Below, in pieces: positions 11,161 through 22,801 of a DNA stretch of 64,000 nt. The stretch is from Euphorbia lathyris (Eukaryota; Streptophyta; Magnoliopsida; Malpighiales; Euphorbiaceae). Positions within the stretch are counted from its first letter, which is position 1; each line of letters begins with the position of its first letter. The stretch is taken from the NCBI RefSeq assembly GCF_963576675.1, contig NC_088911.1, positions 74,119,256-74,183,255 of the forward strand. The letters run 5' to 3'. The translations under genes and the position numbers were made by a program. The notes beneath the pieces are model-generated. The model did not search any database and was not told the origin of the DNA. It saw only the letters and a program-made list of their open reading frames with translations.

Positions 11161-12032
11161 TGTAAACTAGTGGGAGCTTGGTCGTTTACTTAGTATTATA
11201 TGTTGATGATATTTTACTAATGGGAACGACGTAGCTATACTGCAATCGGTGAAAATTTTGGTCATCGGATAAAATTCTCCATAATAGACTTATGAGAAGC
11301 AGCTTACATCTTAAGGATTAAGATCTATATAGATAGATTGAGAAGACTGCTTGACCCCTCCTAGTCTAAACACGTTGACAAAGTGCTCAAAGCGTTTTGC
11401 ACTAGACCTAACATCACTTTTGCTTTAAGCATGACAAAGTCGATTATAGGTTAATCCGAGTGATGGTCACTGGATTGTTGCCAAGAACATTCTTAAGTAC
11501 TTAAAAAGACTGAAGATATGTTCCGGGTATATGGAGATGAAGTTTGAAAGTTGGAGACTTTCAGATATAAGTCATCAAACAGATAAAGATGATCTTACGG
11601 AATACAAGTTTATTCTGAAAGAGGTACGATTAGCTGGAATAGTTCCGAGCAGGAAATCGTGACCGAGCCAGTAAATTAAATCAGAGTATATATATATGTA
11701 GCAGCTTCAGAAGCAGCTAAAAGGAAGTTTGGAATGCAAGTTCATTAATGAACTAGGCATGGTACCTGACATTGTTAATGAGATTAACAATAGGGTTGTT
11801 GCTCTTGCTAAGGGCCCGCAGTCTCATAATACGTTCAAACACTACTTCAGTCATTACCATCTCTTTCGAGAGATAACAACAAGAGTAGATGTGAGAATTA
11901 AAAGAGTGCCCACTAAGGCACAATCTTATAGATCCATTTAAAAGAATGCCTTACCCCAAAAGGTTCATGATCGTCATACGAACGCTTATGGGAATGTTTC
12001 AGAAACAATTGGCTTTAGTCCAAGTGGGAGAA
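11160..12032 (+). pseudogene. decayed RT end and RNase H of element A, with polypurine tract
   Basis: VDDILL at about 11203 is followed by shifted remnants of MKDLGEA and RNase H. A further deletion of about 180 bp near 11400 joins KVLKAF to CTRPN. The last part (11729-11941) still reads as the DNNGAIAQAKEPRSHN region with substitutions. It ends in CAAGTGGGAG immediately before the 3' LTR at 12033. Confidence 0.8.
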
Positions 12033-13866
12033 TGTTGGAGTTTAGTGTCCTAAAGACAATTGCTTTAGGATATAAATATTAATGAATAAATTGTTTATTT
12101 AGTCATTTGTTTAATCAGATATATAGCATTAAAATGTAACTATATATAAAGGCACAAATCTTTTATAAAGAAAGTAATCCTAAGTTTATTTTATAAAGTG
12201 TTCATACAAGCATGAAGTGAGACTATACTTTATAATAGACCAATAGACTTAAAATCAACCCAAGTCAAGTAATATGTTATAGGGGTTGGCATATTACTGT
12301 TGAGACTTGCATGTAACAGTGTTTTCTGTCGAGACAGAAAGCTGATCTCACAAGCTTTAGATATTTAGATATCTAGACAATTACATGGATCCGGTGAAGG
12401 AGTTCATTAGGATTGGGACCCGACTTGAGATAACAGCATGGATTAATTTATCTAAAAGTGTCAATTGTTCATCTCATTGGTATTAGTAGGTATAACTAAT
12501 CCTCAGACTCAAACATTCGTTAATTAGTGATTCTGGATTATGGAGTCTGATACTTTGATTCTGTGCGAGCACGATCCAACAGGTGAGAGCCTGGGGTGTG
12601 TGAGAGCATGGTTGGGTATCACACAAAGTAATTGCAGAATAGTTAATGTCAGATTGAGCATTCGTCACTCCCGATAAGTGGGAGATATATCCAAATGGCC
12701 GCTTGTGGTGAATTGACTGAAATCCTTGCAAGGTGATAGAGTTAAGAGTAGAAATGAACATTTCACTTAACTTATCTTTTCAGAGTGAATTCAACATGTA
12801 CAAGTAAAAACGGACTCTTCGTTATATGTAACCTTGACACGTTCCATGGTTATAATGAATTGACTGACAGGATATAGTTGATGAAGGATCGTATTATACT
12901 GTACCTAATACAGAAAGGTTAACGTCAGTTATCAACCTGACTTCTTAATTGCACTAGGGGGATATCATAGGTTCTGCTAGTAATAGCTCGCGACGGTATT
13001 CCGTTATATATATGTTGGAATTAATCGTGATGAATAATTTCAAATGATATATACGGCTAGTGGCAATAAAGAACCTAATGGGTCGCATATGGGACTTGGA
13101 ATCGGAGAACGAAAATGTAATTAGTGAGACACTATATATATGGGCCGAAATTTGTAGATTAATTAGGGATAAATTAATTTGATTAATAATTATAATTTGA
13201 TTATGGTTATGAATTAAATTAAAGGATTATCTGATAATATTAATTAGAAGTTTTTATGTGATTGAAACTCTAATTATTATTCAAAAAAAACTCTAATTAA
13301 TTATCCCTAACATTAATTAATTATTAATTTGATTAATAATAATTATCTAGATATAATTAGTTATTATTTAGATAATAGTAAAGTGTTTATTTAATTATCT
13401 AATTAGGAATCCTATTCCGAATAAGATTCCAATTATTTAATTACCTAACACAACTGGGATTAGGGTTTTGAGAAGTCTATAATAGACTCCCTAACCCCAT
13501 AATTCGGCTAACACAAAATAGAAGTGCTAGAGGAATCATTCTGCAACCGTCTCGGCCAATTACAATCTTTCTTACTCTCTTTGATCTCGTATCGATTTCT
13601 GTTAGAGGAAATCATTGTGATTACTATTATTAAGGTTGATTACTAATTAGTTATCTTTTTCTGTTTTGTTTCTTTTGTTGTTCGTGATACACGGATTAAG
13701 AGTTGTGGGCACTTCATTTGCAACCGTAGATAGTTCTTCACCGAAGGTATTACTTTCTATCCCTCTTTATATGAAATAACAATTAACAGATCTTGGAAAA
13801 GGGAAATAGATCAAATAGATAAAATTTTATTATTCCACTGCGCCTAGGCTTGTCTATTTTCCTTCA
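12033..13866 (+). repeat. 3' LTR of element A
   Basis: 1834 bp, starts TGTTGGAGTTTAG and ends CTTCA before the TSD copy at 13867-13871. It carries a deletion of about 10 bp near 12190 relative to the 5' LTR and scattered substitutions. Confidence 0.92.
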
Positions 13867-15139
13867 TTAATTAGTGATTCTGGATTATGGAATGTGATGC
13901 TTTGATCCTGTTGTAACATGATCCATAACAGGGATGACTCTAGGGTGTGTACGGCAGACGTTGGGTATCACAGGAAGTAATTGCAGGATAGTTATACATT
14001 GGATTGAGCATTTGTCACTCCTAATAAATGGGAGATACATCCAAGGATCGCTTATGGAAGACTTAACTCTAAATCCTTGCAAGGTGATAGCTTAAGACTT
14101 GAAATGCAGATTTCACTTAACCTATCTAATTGGAGTTAACTCGGCCTGTACAAGTAAAACGAACGTCTCGCTATATGTGACTTGACATTATCCATAGTCA
14201 TAAGATTCTGTTCAAGGATGTACTTAATGAAGGATCGAATTATATTATAACTAATACGGAAAGGTCAAGGATAGAATCAACCTGTCTTCTTATAGCTCTG
14301 GGGGAATGTTTCGGATCTGCCAATCATAGTTCGCGTACTCATTCCGTTATACAAAGATTAAATATAATTCTGAGAAAATTAATTTAATACTTGTATACGG
14401 CTAGAAGCAATAAGAACCTAATGGGTCACACATAAGACTTGGAACCTAAAAGAGAAACAAATGTTAATTAATTGATGGAAGCCCAACTGAGTCCACTAAG
14501 GCCCAGTAGCATAAGGGGTGGGCGATTTATGTATAATATATACATAAAGGAATTAATTTATTTTCTAAACAATTATAATGAGATTAAATTGCTTCTATTA
14601 TTATCCTATCAATAAGTTATTATTATCTTTATATTTAAATATAATTATAGATAATAACAATAAGAGTTTTATTCCGAATTAAATTCTTATTCAGTAATCT
14701 AATTCTATCTGACTAGGGTTTAGATGGAAGATGCTATATATACCCCTCCTTATTGTAAATTTCGGCCAGCCCTAGCTATCCCGGAGAGAGTGAATTTCGA
14801 CCCCCTATTGTAGTGGATCATCGTTCACCACTTGCTTCCGATCAATTGATTTTCATCTCTTTCCTTTACTCCTTGATCTTGTGTTGATTAATTAGAGACA
14901 ATCTACTTTGATTGCTATAATACGGTTGAGTTCTAACTTCGTTTGAATTGTGTTTTTGTTTTTTGCTCGTGAACTCGGAGTAAGAGCTGAGGGCACTTCG
15001 CTTGCAACAGTAGATAGATCATCGAAAGGTATTTCCTTATATCCTCCTTATATGAAATAATGATTAACAGATCTTGGTTAAAGGAAATAGGTTAAAAAAA
15101 TTATATTTTCGCTTCCAAACGTTTGCCTATTTTCCTTCA
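13867..15139 (+). mobile_element. Ty1/copia LTR of element B, right part (continuation of 4405-4916)
   Basis: Continues the LTR interrupted by element A and ends in CCTTCA at 15139, followed by a mutated PBS. Compared with 20944-22677 it keeps about 107 bp that are deleted there (near 21795) and lacks a segment of about 50 bp present there (near 22060-22110). Together with 4405-4916 the LTR is about 1785 bp. Confidence 0.88.
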
Positions 15140-15140
15140 G

Positions 15141-15153
15141 TGGTATTAGAGCC
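15141..15153 (+). other. primer binding site of element B (one mutation)
   Basis: TGGTATTAGAGCC, one C-to-T change from the initiator Met tRNA PBS, one base after the LTR end. It marks the start of the internal region of the full element B copy. Confidence 0.85.
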
Positions 15154-15456
15154 TACGTTAAATCCGTTATTTCATATATGAAAATTAAAAGGTTTTTCAA
15201 TCAGATTGAATAAATATTTATTGTTAGGTTAATTAACAAAACTGTTTTGATTGATTAATTCTAAAGATAAATAAGTTTTAATTAATTGTTACTTAAAATT
15301 AATTATGCATATGTTCCTAATTATTTTGGTTGATAATCATTATGACAAAATCTCTTAGTTTTATAGTTAGATTGATAAAAGTTAGTTTTATTAATTCTAA
15401 AGATAAAACAGAAAAATTTTATAAGGTTTTCTTATTTTCTAAAAATCGTTTTAAAA

Positions 15457-15460
<4 letters not shown>

Positions 15461-15490
<30 letters not shown>

Positions 15491-15737
15491 CAGTAGCTCG
15501 GGTTGCGCCGCAAGGCGCAACCCGAGCTGCTGTTCCGCAGTTGCTGCCTTGCGGCAGCAATCGGGTCGCGGCTGCCGCAAGGCAGCGACGGGCCAGACGC
15601 GTAGCTGCTGTCGAACGGCAGCAGCCATGAGTTCGGGCCCGTCACGGGGCCGGCCCGAGGGCGTATTTGTTTTAAAATTGTTTTAAAATAAAAATTTGTT
15701 TAAAATATATATTTATATATATATATATATATATATA
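15461..15737 (+). repeat. (TA)n-flanked block of GC-rich hairpins in the leader of element B
   Basis: (TA)n at 15461-15487 and 15712-15737 flank a GC-rich block. Hairpin 1 is 15488-15535, a 22-bp stem with one G-T pair and loop GCAA. Hairpin 2 is 15541-15560, a perfect 8-bp stem with loop TTGC. Hairpin 3 is 15571-15586, a 6-bp stem with loop GCAA. Hairpin 4 is 15604-15625, a 10-bp stem with loop AA. Hairpin 5 is at about 15632-15659, made of GGGCC/GGCCC. The word GCCGCAAGGC is reused in both orientations. Position and architecture match the block in element A, but most of the sequence differs. Confidence 0.85.
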
Positions 15738-17010
15738 AGTTTCAGAAATAAATAGTTTTCTGTTTTGATTATCGAATAAAAGAATTTATTTAAAAGTTAA
15801 AAAAAGTTTGTTTTACTTATTTGTAAATCAAAGATGTTAAATGAATTAAAACAAAATAACTGGGATATGCATAACGAAAGGTTTTGTATAGTTGTATTAA
15901 TCTAGTATGTAATTTTTACATTTTAATTAGATTAAATATAGAAGATACGAAACTGATAGAATTAAAATTGGATGAAAGTTAATGTGATTAACCTAAATAT
16001 TATATGAATATTTTATGTAATCAACCAATTAAATTTATTTAATTGAGTCTATATATGTTTGGAGTTATGGACATATTTGGGCCCTCTATTTAGTCTTTTG
16101 GTATTTTTGAAATAGGACATGCGTGTTCTGCCTATCTACTATCTATTGTAATTTCTCCTCTCATCTAATTCCCTTCAAGTTAATTGAAGTTTTCTTTAGT
16201 AGTATAGAAATTAATATTGATGTAATTTCGAGGCGCCATGGAGAAGACGGAGGATCTAAAGAGAAATATGTAATAGTTAGTATTTCCCTAAGTTTGGCCT
16301 TTTATTCCGTTTCTGGCTCAACCGAATAATTTAGATAATATGTCCATAACGCCAATGTATGTGTCTGATGTATGCTAAAGCAAATCAAGACTAGGTTAGA
16401 TTATGAGACTTAAAATAAAAATCACTCACTAATTAAAAGTTAAGTAAATAAGCAAGTTATTAAAATCGGTTGCCCCTCCCTAATATTATAATTCAGCCGG
16501 CAGTACTGGAGGCCTTTGGGTTGTTGAGTAAACTCAAGCTCGGGGTCTTATGGTAACACCTGAATTATCGAAAATCGCTTTTTCATGAATATGGGGTAAT
16601 ACTTAAATTAGATTATGATAATTGTATGGGTAAACTCATGTTGTCATAAACTAATGGGCAATATGGTTGGGATTAATATGAATAACATATTAGTTACTAA
16701 TGTGCTTAGTAACCTAATAACCTAGGAATCGCATTGTTGATGTGATTGATTGTATGAATCTACCTAACAAATGAGACTAGCTTGTTAAGTAAACTCAAGG
16801 TGAAATTTCAGGAGTTAGGATCCTAGCTCACTAAAGGATTTGTGAAATTCTTCGAATTAATATAGATGGCTATTAATTTGGCAAAATAGTGGGAGCAATT
16901 TAAAATGAATTAAAAGACCTATAATTTTAGATTGATGTACTTTAAAGCAAATGAATAACATACGTTTACTCTTTCTCACTCTCAGGTTAAATTAAAACAC
17001 TCCTAAAATC

Positions 17011-18228
17011 ATGACTAAAACCAATCTGCAAAATATACTTACCGATAACAAGTTGAACGGTTCAAACTTCACCGACTGGTATCGCAACCTCAAAATTGTT
17101 TTGAAGTTCGATAAGATAGGGTATGTACTTAATACATCGATACCCCCTACCCCGGCTGATGATGCTCCCATCGAAGAGATCAATGCTTACCGGAAGCATA
17201 AGGCTGATGACGATCACACGGGATGCATCATACTTGCATCGATGACACCGAAATTGAAAAGGCAACATGAGGATATGGATGCCCATTCCATCATCACGCA
17301 CCTAAAAGAGTTTTTTGGGAATCAAACTCGATGCGAACGCTACGAGATATCGATGCAGTTATATCGATGCAGGATGCAGGAGGGCATGTCTGTAATGACA
17401 CATTGTGTCAAGATGATTGGCCTTATTACCAAGTTTTCTAGTATTGGAGATGCGATGGATCATGAACTAAGTGTGGACTTACTTCTTCAATCCCTCCCCG
17501 AGAGTTATTCACAGTTCATCATGAACTACCAGGTGAATGGCTTGCAAACCTCTCTTGAAGAGCTTGCAAATATGCTCGAGACAGTCGAGCCCAATATGAA
17601 GGAAAACAAGGGAATACCGGCCCTTGCCATTGAGGGATCAAAGAAGAGGAAAGGGAACCCTCCCAATCCTATCTATCCCAAGAAGGGCAAGGGGGCCATG
17701 CCCACTAAAGCAAAGGGGATGGAAGTGAAGAAGCCCAAAGGAGAGTGCCATTTTTGTGGTGAAGATGGGCATTGGAAAAGAAACTGTTTGGAGTACCTAG
17801 CCACCCTCAAGAAGGGAAAAGCCGGGACTTCGACATCTGGTATGTTTTATATTGAAATAAATAAAATTTCGCAGTCTGAATCTTGGGTATTAGATACTGG
17901 ATGTGGATCTCATATTTGTATGAATATGCAGGGACCAAAACAGACTAAGGAATTGAAGAAGGGAAGCATAAACTTGCGAGTAGGAAATGGAGCAAGAGTT
18001 GCCGCGCTCGCTATTGGAGATTATGCTTTGAGTTTGCCCTCTGGGCTTGTAATAGAATTAAGGAACTGTTTGTATGTTCCAGAAATGTCCAGAAACATTA
18101 TTTCTATTAGCTATCTTGTTGATGACAGCTTTCATATTTCAATAAAGAACAAACATTGCGAGTTTTATAAAGATGGGATTTTCTTTTTTTTTAGGAATAT
18201 CACTAAATGGGATTTATGTGTTAGATGA
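17011..18228 (+). CDS. copia gag-protease of element B (frame ends at a T-run frameshift)
   Basis: 405 codons are open. The gag N-terminus (ILTDNKLNGSNFTDWYRNLK, a UBN2-type copia gag domain) covers about residues 1-210. A CCHC zinc knuckle CHFCGEDGHWKRNC lies near residue 250, and the aspartic protease with active site DTGCGSH near residue 297. The retroviral-like protease continues to about residue 385. The frame then breaks in a run of nine T at about 18186-18194. Removing one T from the count would continue into the integrase frame (FFFLGISLNG), so this is probably a homopolymer insertion rather than an expression device. The gag and protease residues look intact, so this product could be made and could act in trans. 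Confidence 0.85.
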   Translation: MTKTNLQNILTDNKLNGSNFTDWYRNLKIVLKFDKIGYVLNTSIPPTPADDAPIEEINAYRKHKADDDHTGCIILASMTPKLKRQHEDMDAHSIITHLKEFFGNQTRCERYEISMQLYRCRMQEGMSVMTHCVKMIGLITKFSSIGDAMDHELSVDLLLQSLPESYSQFIMNYQVNGLQTSLEELANMLETVEPNMKENKGIPALAIEGSKKRKGNPPNPIYPKKGKGAMPTKAKGMEVKKPKGECHFCGEDGHWKRNCLEYLATLKKGKAGTSTSGMFYIEINKISQSESWVLDTGCGSHICMNMQGPKQTKELKKGSINLRVGNGARVAALAIGDYALSLPSGLVIELRNCLYVPEMSRNIISISYLVDDSFHISIKNKHCEFYKDGIFFFFRNITKWDLCVR

Positions 18229-20929
18229 TAAAATTTCTGTATTCGCAATTGATACCAAAAGACATAAGCTAGATAATTCAACTTACTTGTGGCATTGTCG
18301 TTTAGGCCATATAAACAAAAGACGCATGCTTAAGCTACATCAAGATGTGATTATAGATTCAATTGATTGTGAATCATTAGAAACATGCGAAGCCTGTTTA
18401 AAAGGTAAAATGACAAAGACAACCTTTAGCAATAAAGGCGAGCGTGTATCAGACACTCTAGGATTAATACATTCAGATGTATGCGGTCCTATATCAGTCC
18501 AAGCAATAGGAGGATTCAGATACTTCATAAGCTTCATAGATGACCATACCAGATATGGTTATGTTTACTTGATGAAGCACAAGTCTGAAGCTTTTGAGAA
18601 ATTCAAATGCTTCAAGAATAAAGTAGAAAATCAAATAGGAAAGAAAATAAAGATACTTCGATCCGATCGAGGTGGTGAATATCTTTCGGATGATTTTCTG
18701 AATTATCTAACTGAATGTGGGATATGCTCACAATGGACACCTCCTTATACACCACAACACAATGGTGTATCCGAAAGGAGGAACCATACCTTACTAGATA
18801 TGGTACGATCTATGATGAGCATAGCATTACTTCCAAAGACATTCTGGGGCTAGTCCTTAGAAACTGCCCTCTTCACCCTAAATCGAGTACCAACTAAATC
18901 CGCCAGTTCCACACCATATGAACTGTTCATTGGTAGGAAACCTACTTTCTCATTTATGAGAATATGGGGTTGTTCAACATTTGTAAAACGCATAGCATCA
19001 GATAAACTAGATTCTAAATCTGATAAATGTTTCTTCATATGATACCCTAAGGAAACTATGGGGTATTACTTCTATCATCCAGATGATTAGAAAGTAATAG
19101 TATCCAAGCACGCAACCTTCTTAGAGAAAGAGTTTCTCGAAGAAACAGAAAAGGGAAGCATGATTGAACTTGATGAAGTTCAAGAAGAAGAAACACCAAC
19201 CAAAACAACAGAGGCAGTTGAGGAACCCGAAGCAGTCCCATTAGATGACACTCAAGTGCCACCACCTACTCGTAGATCACAAAGAGTTCGTGAACTCCCA
19301 GTTAGATACGGTTTTCTAGTTGGAGATGATGATGAGGTTCCCGTGTTAGACGACGAACCCGAAAACTACGAAGAGGCTCTCACCAGTCCAGATTCTAAAG
19401 CATGGCTTAAGGCCATGAATTCTGAAATGGATTCCATGTACACTAACCAAGTGTGGACTTTGGTTGATCCACCCGAAGGGATAAAACTCATTGTGTGCAG
19501 GTGGATCTTCAAGAAGAAGACCGACATGGATGGAAAGGTTAGCACCTACAAAGCTAGGTTAGTAGCGAAAGGATATCATCAAAAGCAAGGAATTGATTAT
19601 GACGAAACTTTCTCTCATGTAGCCATGTCCAAATCAATCAGAATAATGCTCGCTATTGCCGCTCACTATGATTACGAGATTTGGCAAATGGATGTGAAAA
19701 CAGCTTTCCTAAACGGAAACCTACTTGAGGATGTATATATGATGCAACCTGAAGGTTTCACATCAAAGGATGCAACCAAGGTTTGCAAACTTCAGAGATC
19801 CATTTATGGACTCAAGCAAGCATATAGAAGCTGGAACAAGCGTTTTGACGAAACCATAAAATAGTTTGGTTTCGAAGATAATTGCGAAGAAGCTTGCATT
19901 TACAAGAAAGCAAGTGGGAGCTCAATTGCATTTCTCATATTATATGTGGACGATATATTACTAATGGGAAATGACATAGCTCTACTACAGTCGGTGAAAG
20001 TATGATTATCAGGTAACTTCTCCATGAAAGACCTTGGTGAAGCAGTTTATATACTAGGTATAAAGATCTACAGAGATAGATCAAGAATACTGTTTGGTCT
20101 TTCACAGGCTACATACATTGAAAATGTGCTAAAGCAGTTTAGCATGCTTGAATCGAAACGAGGTAACTTACCCATGGTACATGGGGTAAAGTTAAGCAAT
20201 CATCAATGTCCTAAAACCGAAGATGATAAGAAACGCATGGCTGTAATTCCGTACGCCAGCGCAATCGGTTAGATTATGTATGTTATGCTTTCCACTAGAC
20301 CTGGCGTACCATTCGCGTTAAGCATAATGAGTCGTTATCAAGGTAATCCGGGTGACGAGCATTGGAATGTCGTCAAGAACATTCTTAAGTACTTGAGAAG
20401 GACTAAAGATATGTTCCTAGTGTACGGAGAAGGGGATCTAAAAATAGAAGGATTTTCAGATGCCAGTCATCTTACAGATGAGAACGATTTTAGACCCCAA
20501 TCATGATACCTGTTTATCTTGAATGGGGACGCGGTCAGTTGGAAGAGTTCCAAACAGGGAAGTGTGGCTTTCTCTACGACCGAGTCAGAGTACATCGCTG
20601 CTGCGGAGGCAGCAAAGGAAGCAGTTTAGATTAAGAAGTTCATTACAGAACTTGGTGTGGTGCCTGACATTGTGAATCCCATTAATCTGTACTATGATAA
20701 CAATGGATCCATTGCACAAGCAAAGGAACCACGGTCTCATAATGCATCCAAGCATTACCTTAAGCGATACCACCTTGTAAGAGAGATTGTTGCAAGAGGA
20801 GATGTGAGAATAGAAAGAGTACCTACAGAGGACAACGTTGCAGATCCATTGACAAAGCCCTTAACCCAGAAAGTACATGATCGTCATTTAAGTTCTACTG
20901 GGATAAGTTGTAGAAAAAATTGGCTTTAG
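18195..20929 (+). pseudogene. copia pol of element B: integrase, RT, RNase H
   Basis: One frame (frame 2) from 18173 to 20929. The integrase has the HHCC motif (WHCRLGH, CEAC), Asp in HSDVCGP, Asp in RSDRGGEY and Glu in VSERRN. RT has VCRWIFKKK, KARLVAKGYHQ, QMDVKTAFLNG and YVDD (LYVDDILL, about 19944). RNase H has STTESEY and DNNGSIA. In-frame stops are TAG at about 18852, TGA at about 19038, TAG at about 19088, TAG at about 19862, TGA 20003, TAG 20273, TGA 20504 and TAG 20627. No further frameshift is evident. The stops at 20003, 20273 and 20627 are shared with the upstream copy; 20504 is not (that copy keeps GGA). The product is non-functional as read. Confidence 0.9.
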
Positions 20930-20943
20930 TCCAAGTGGGAGTA
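20930..20943 (+). other. polypurine tract of element B
   Basis: CCAAGTGGGAG directly before TGTTGG of the 3' LTR; the same tract precedes the LTRs at 4405 and 12033. Confidence 0.8.
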
Positions 20944-22677
20944 TGTTGGGGTTTAGTGTCCTATAGACAATTGTTCCAGGATATAAACCTAATGTAAATG
21001 AATTGTTCTTTATGTCATTTGTTTTAATAAGATATGGTTTCATAACTCTATAAAGGCAACCTCTTTTAAAGAACTAAATAAGTCTAATAAAAGGAAATCC
21101 CTAAGTTTATTTAAAGTGATTATAAAGTGTTCATACAAGCATGAAGTGAGACGAAACATTACAATAAACTAATAAACTTAAAACCACCCCAAGTCAAGTG
21201 ATATGTTTTGAATAGGGATTGACATAACACTGTTGAGACTTGCATGTAACAATATTTTCTGTTGAGATAGAGAGCTGATCTCACAAGCTTTAGATATGCA
21301 GATATCTAGACAGTTACATGGATCCAATGAAAGGAGTTCATTAGGATTGGGGACCCGACTTAAGATAACAGGATGGGTAGATTTATCCTTGTCACATGTT
21401 CATCTCATTGGTATTAATAGGTATAAGTAATCCTAAGACTCAAAGGAATGTTAATTAGTGATTCTGGATTATGGAATGTGATGCTTTGATCCTGTTGTAA
21501 CACGATCCATAACAGGGATGACTCTAGGGTGTGTACGGCAGACGTTGGGTATCGAAGGAAGTAATTGTAGGATAGTTATACATTGGATTGAGCATTTGTC
21601 ACTCCTGGTAAATGGGAGATACGTCCAAGGATCGCTTGTGGAAGACTTAACTCTAAATCCTTGCAAGGTGATAGCTTAAGACTTGAAATGCAGATTTCAC
21701 TTAACCTATCTAATTGGAGTTAACTCGGCCTGTACAAGTAAAACGAATGTCTCGCTATATGTGATTTGACATTATCCATAGTCATAAGATTCTGTTCAAT
21801 CACAGTTCGCGTACTCATTCCGTTATACAAAGATTAAATATAATTCTGAGAAAATTAATTTAATAGTTGTATACGGCTAGAAGCAATAAGAACCTAATGG
21901 GTCACACATAAGACTTGGAACCTAAAAGAGAAATAGATATTAATTAATTGACGGAAGCCCAACTGAGTCCACTAAGGCCCAGTAGCATAAGGGGGGGGGG
22001 GGGCGATTTATGTATAATATATACATAAAGGAATTAATTTATTTTCTAAACAATTATAATTAGATTATGATTGTGAATTAAATTAATTATAGGATAAATA
22101 AGTTAGGAGGTTTAATGAGATTAAATTTCTTCTATTATTATCCTATCAATAAGTTATTATTATCTTTATATTTAAATATAATTATAGATAATAACAATAA
22201 GAGTTTTATTCTGAATTAAATTCTTATTCAGCAACCTAATTCTATCTGACTAGGGTTTAGATGGAAGAGGCTATATATATCCCTCCTTATTGTAAATTTC
22301 GGCCAGCCCTAGCTATCCCAGAGAGAGTGAATTTCGACCCCCTACTGTAGTGGATCATCGTTCACCGCTTGCTTCCGATCAATTGATTTTCATCTCTTTC
22401 CTTTACTCCTTGATCTTGTATTGATTAATTAGAGGCAATCTACTTTGATTGCTATAATACGGTTGAGTTTTAACTTCGTTTGAATTGTGTTTTTGTTTTG
22501 TGCTCGTGAACTCGGAGTAAGAGTTGAGGGCACTTCGCTTGCAACAGTAGATAGATCATCGAAAGGTATTTCCTTCTATCCCTCCTTATATGAAATAACG
22601 ATTAACGGATCTTGGTTAAAGGAAATAGGTTAAAAAATTTATACTTCCGCTGCCAAACGTTTGCCTATTTTCCTTCA
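20944..22677 (+). repeat. 3' LTR of element B
   Basis: 1734 bp, starts TGTTGGGGTTTAGTGTCC and ends CCTTCA. It is uninterrupted, so it shows the empty site of element A at about 21450-21456. It has a deletion of about 107 bp near 21795 and a run of 13 G at about 21991-22003, where the other LTR has AAGGGGTGGG. It abuts a fragment of a Ty3/gypsy LTR at 22678. Confidence 0.9.
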
Positions 22678-22800
22678 GGAAAACCTATGCAATTATTCAA
22701 TGGAATCATTCTCTCTCTAAATTCTTCTTCTTCCCTATCTCTTCTCTTTCTTCTCTCATCTAAATCTTCCTTAACCTAACGCAGAATATTGGTTCTGACA
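22678..22800 (+). repeat. right end of the 5' LTR of Ty3/gypsy element C (truncated)
   Basis: Matches 25408-25526 (AAACCTATGCAATTA, CTTCTCTCATCTAAATCTTCC, AACGCA) and ends at TTCTGACA just before a PBS. The first 260 bp or so of this LTR are missing where element B abuts it. Confidence 0.85.
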
Positions 22801-22801
22801 C

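Larger units (their letters stand above)
4917..13866 (+). mobile_element. complete nested Ty1/copia element A, 8.95 kb, 5-bp TSD TTAAT
   Basis: Inserted into the LTR of element B. The target-site duplication TTAAT is present at 4912-4916 and 13867-13871, and the uninterrupted site is seen at 21451-21455 in the other LTR. 5' LTR 4917-6758 (1842 bp) and 3' LTR 12033-13866 (1834 bp) both start TGTTGGAGTTTAGTG and end CTTCA. They differ by about 2% substitutions plus small indels in the part compared. The internal region has a PBS, a structured leader, and gag, integrase and RNase H remnants full of stops and frameshifts. The protease, the RT core and part of RNase H have been deleted relative to element B. 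The element cannot encode its own replication proteins. Confidence 0.93.

Noticed and set aside
15330..15686. ORFs on both strands over the hairpin block of element B
   Set aside because: They read through inverted repeats and (TA)n, with runs of Ser/Ala/Gly/Arg and Tyr-Ile. Similar ORFs on both strands are expected from palindromic DNA; there is no protein evidence.
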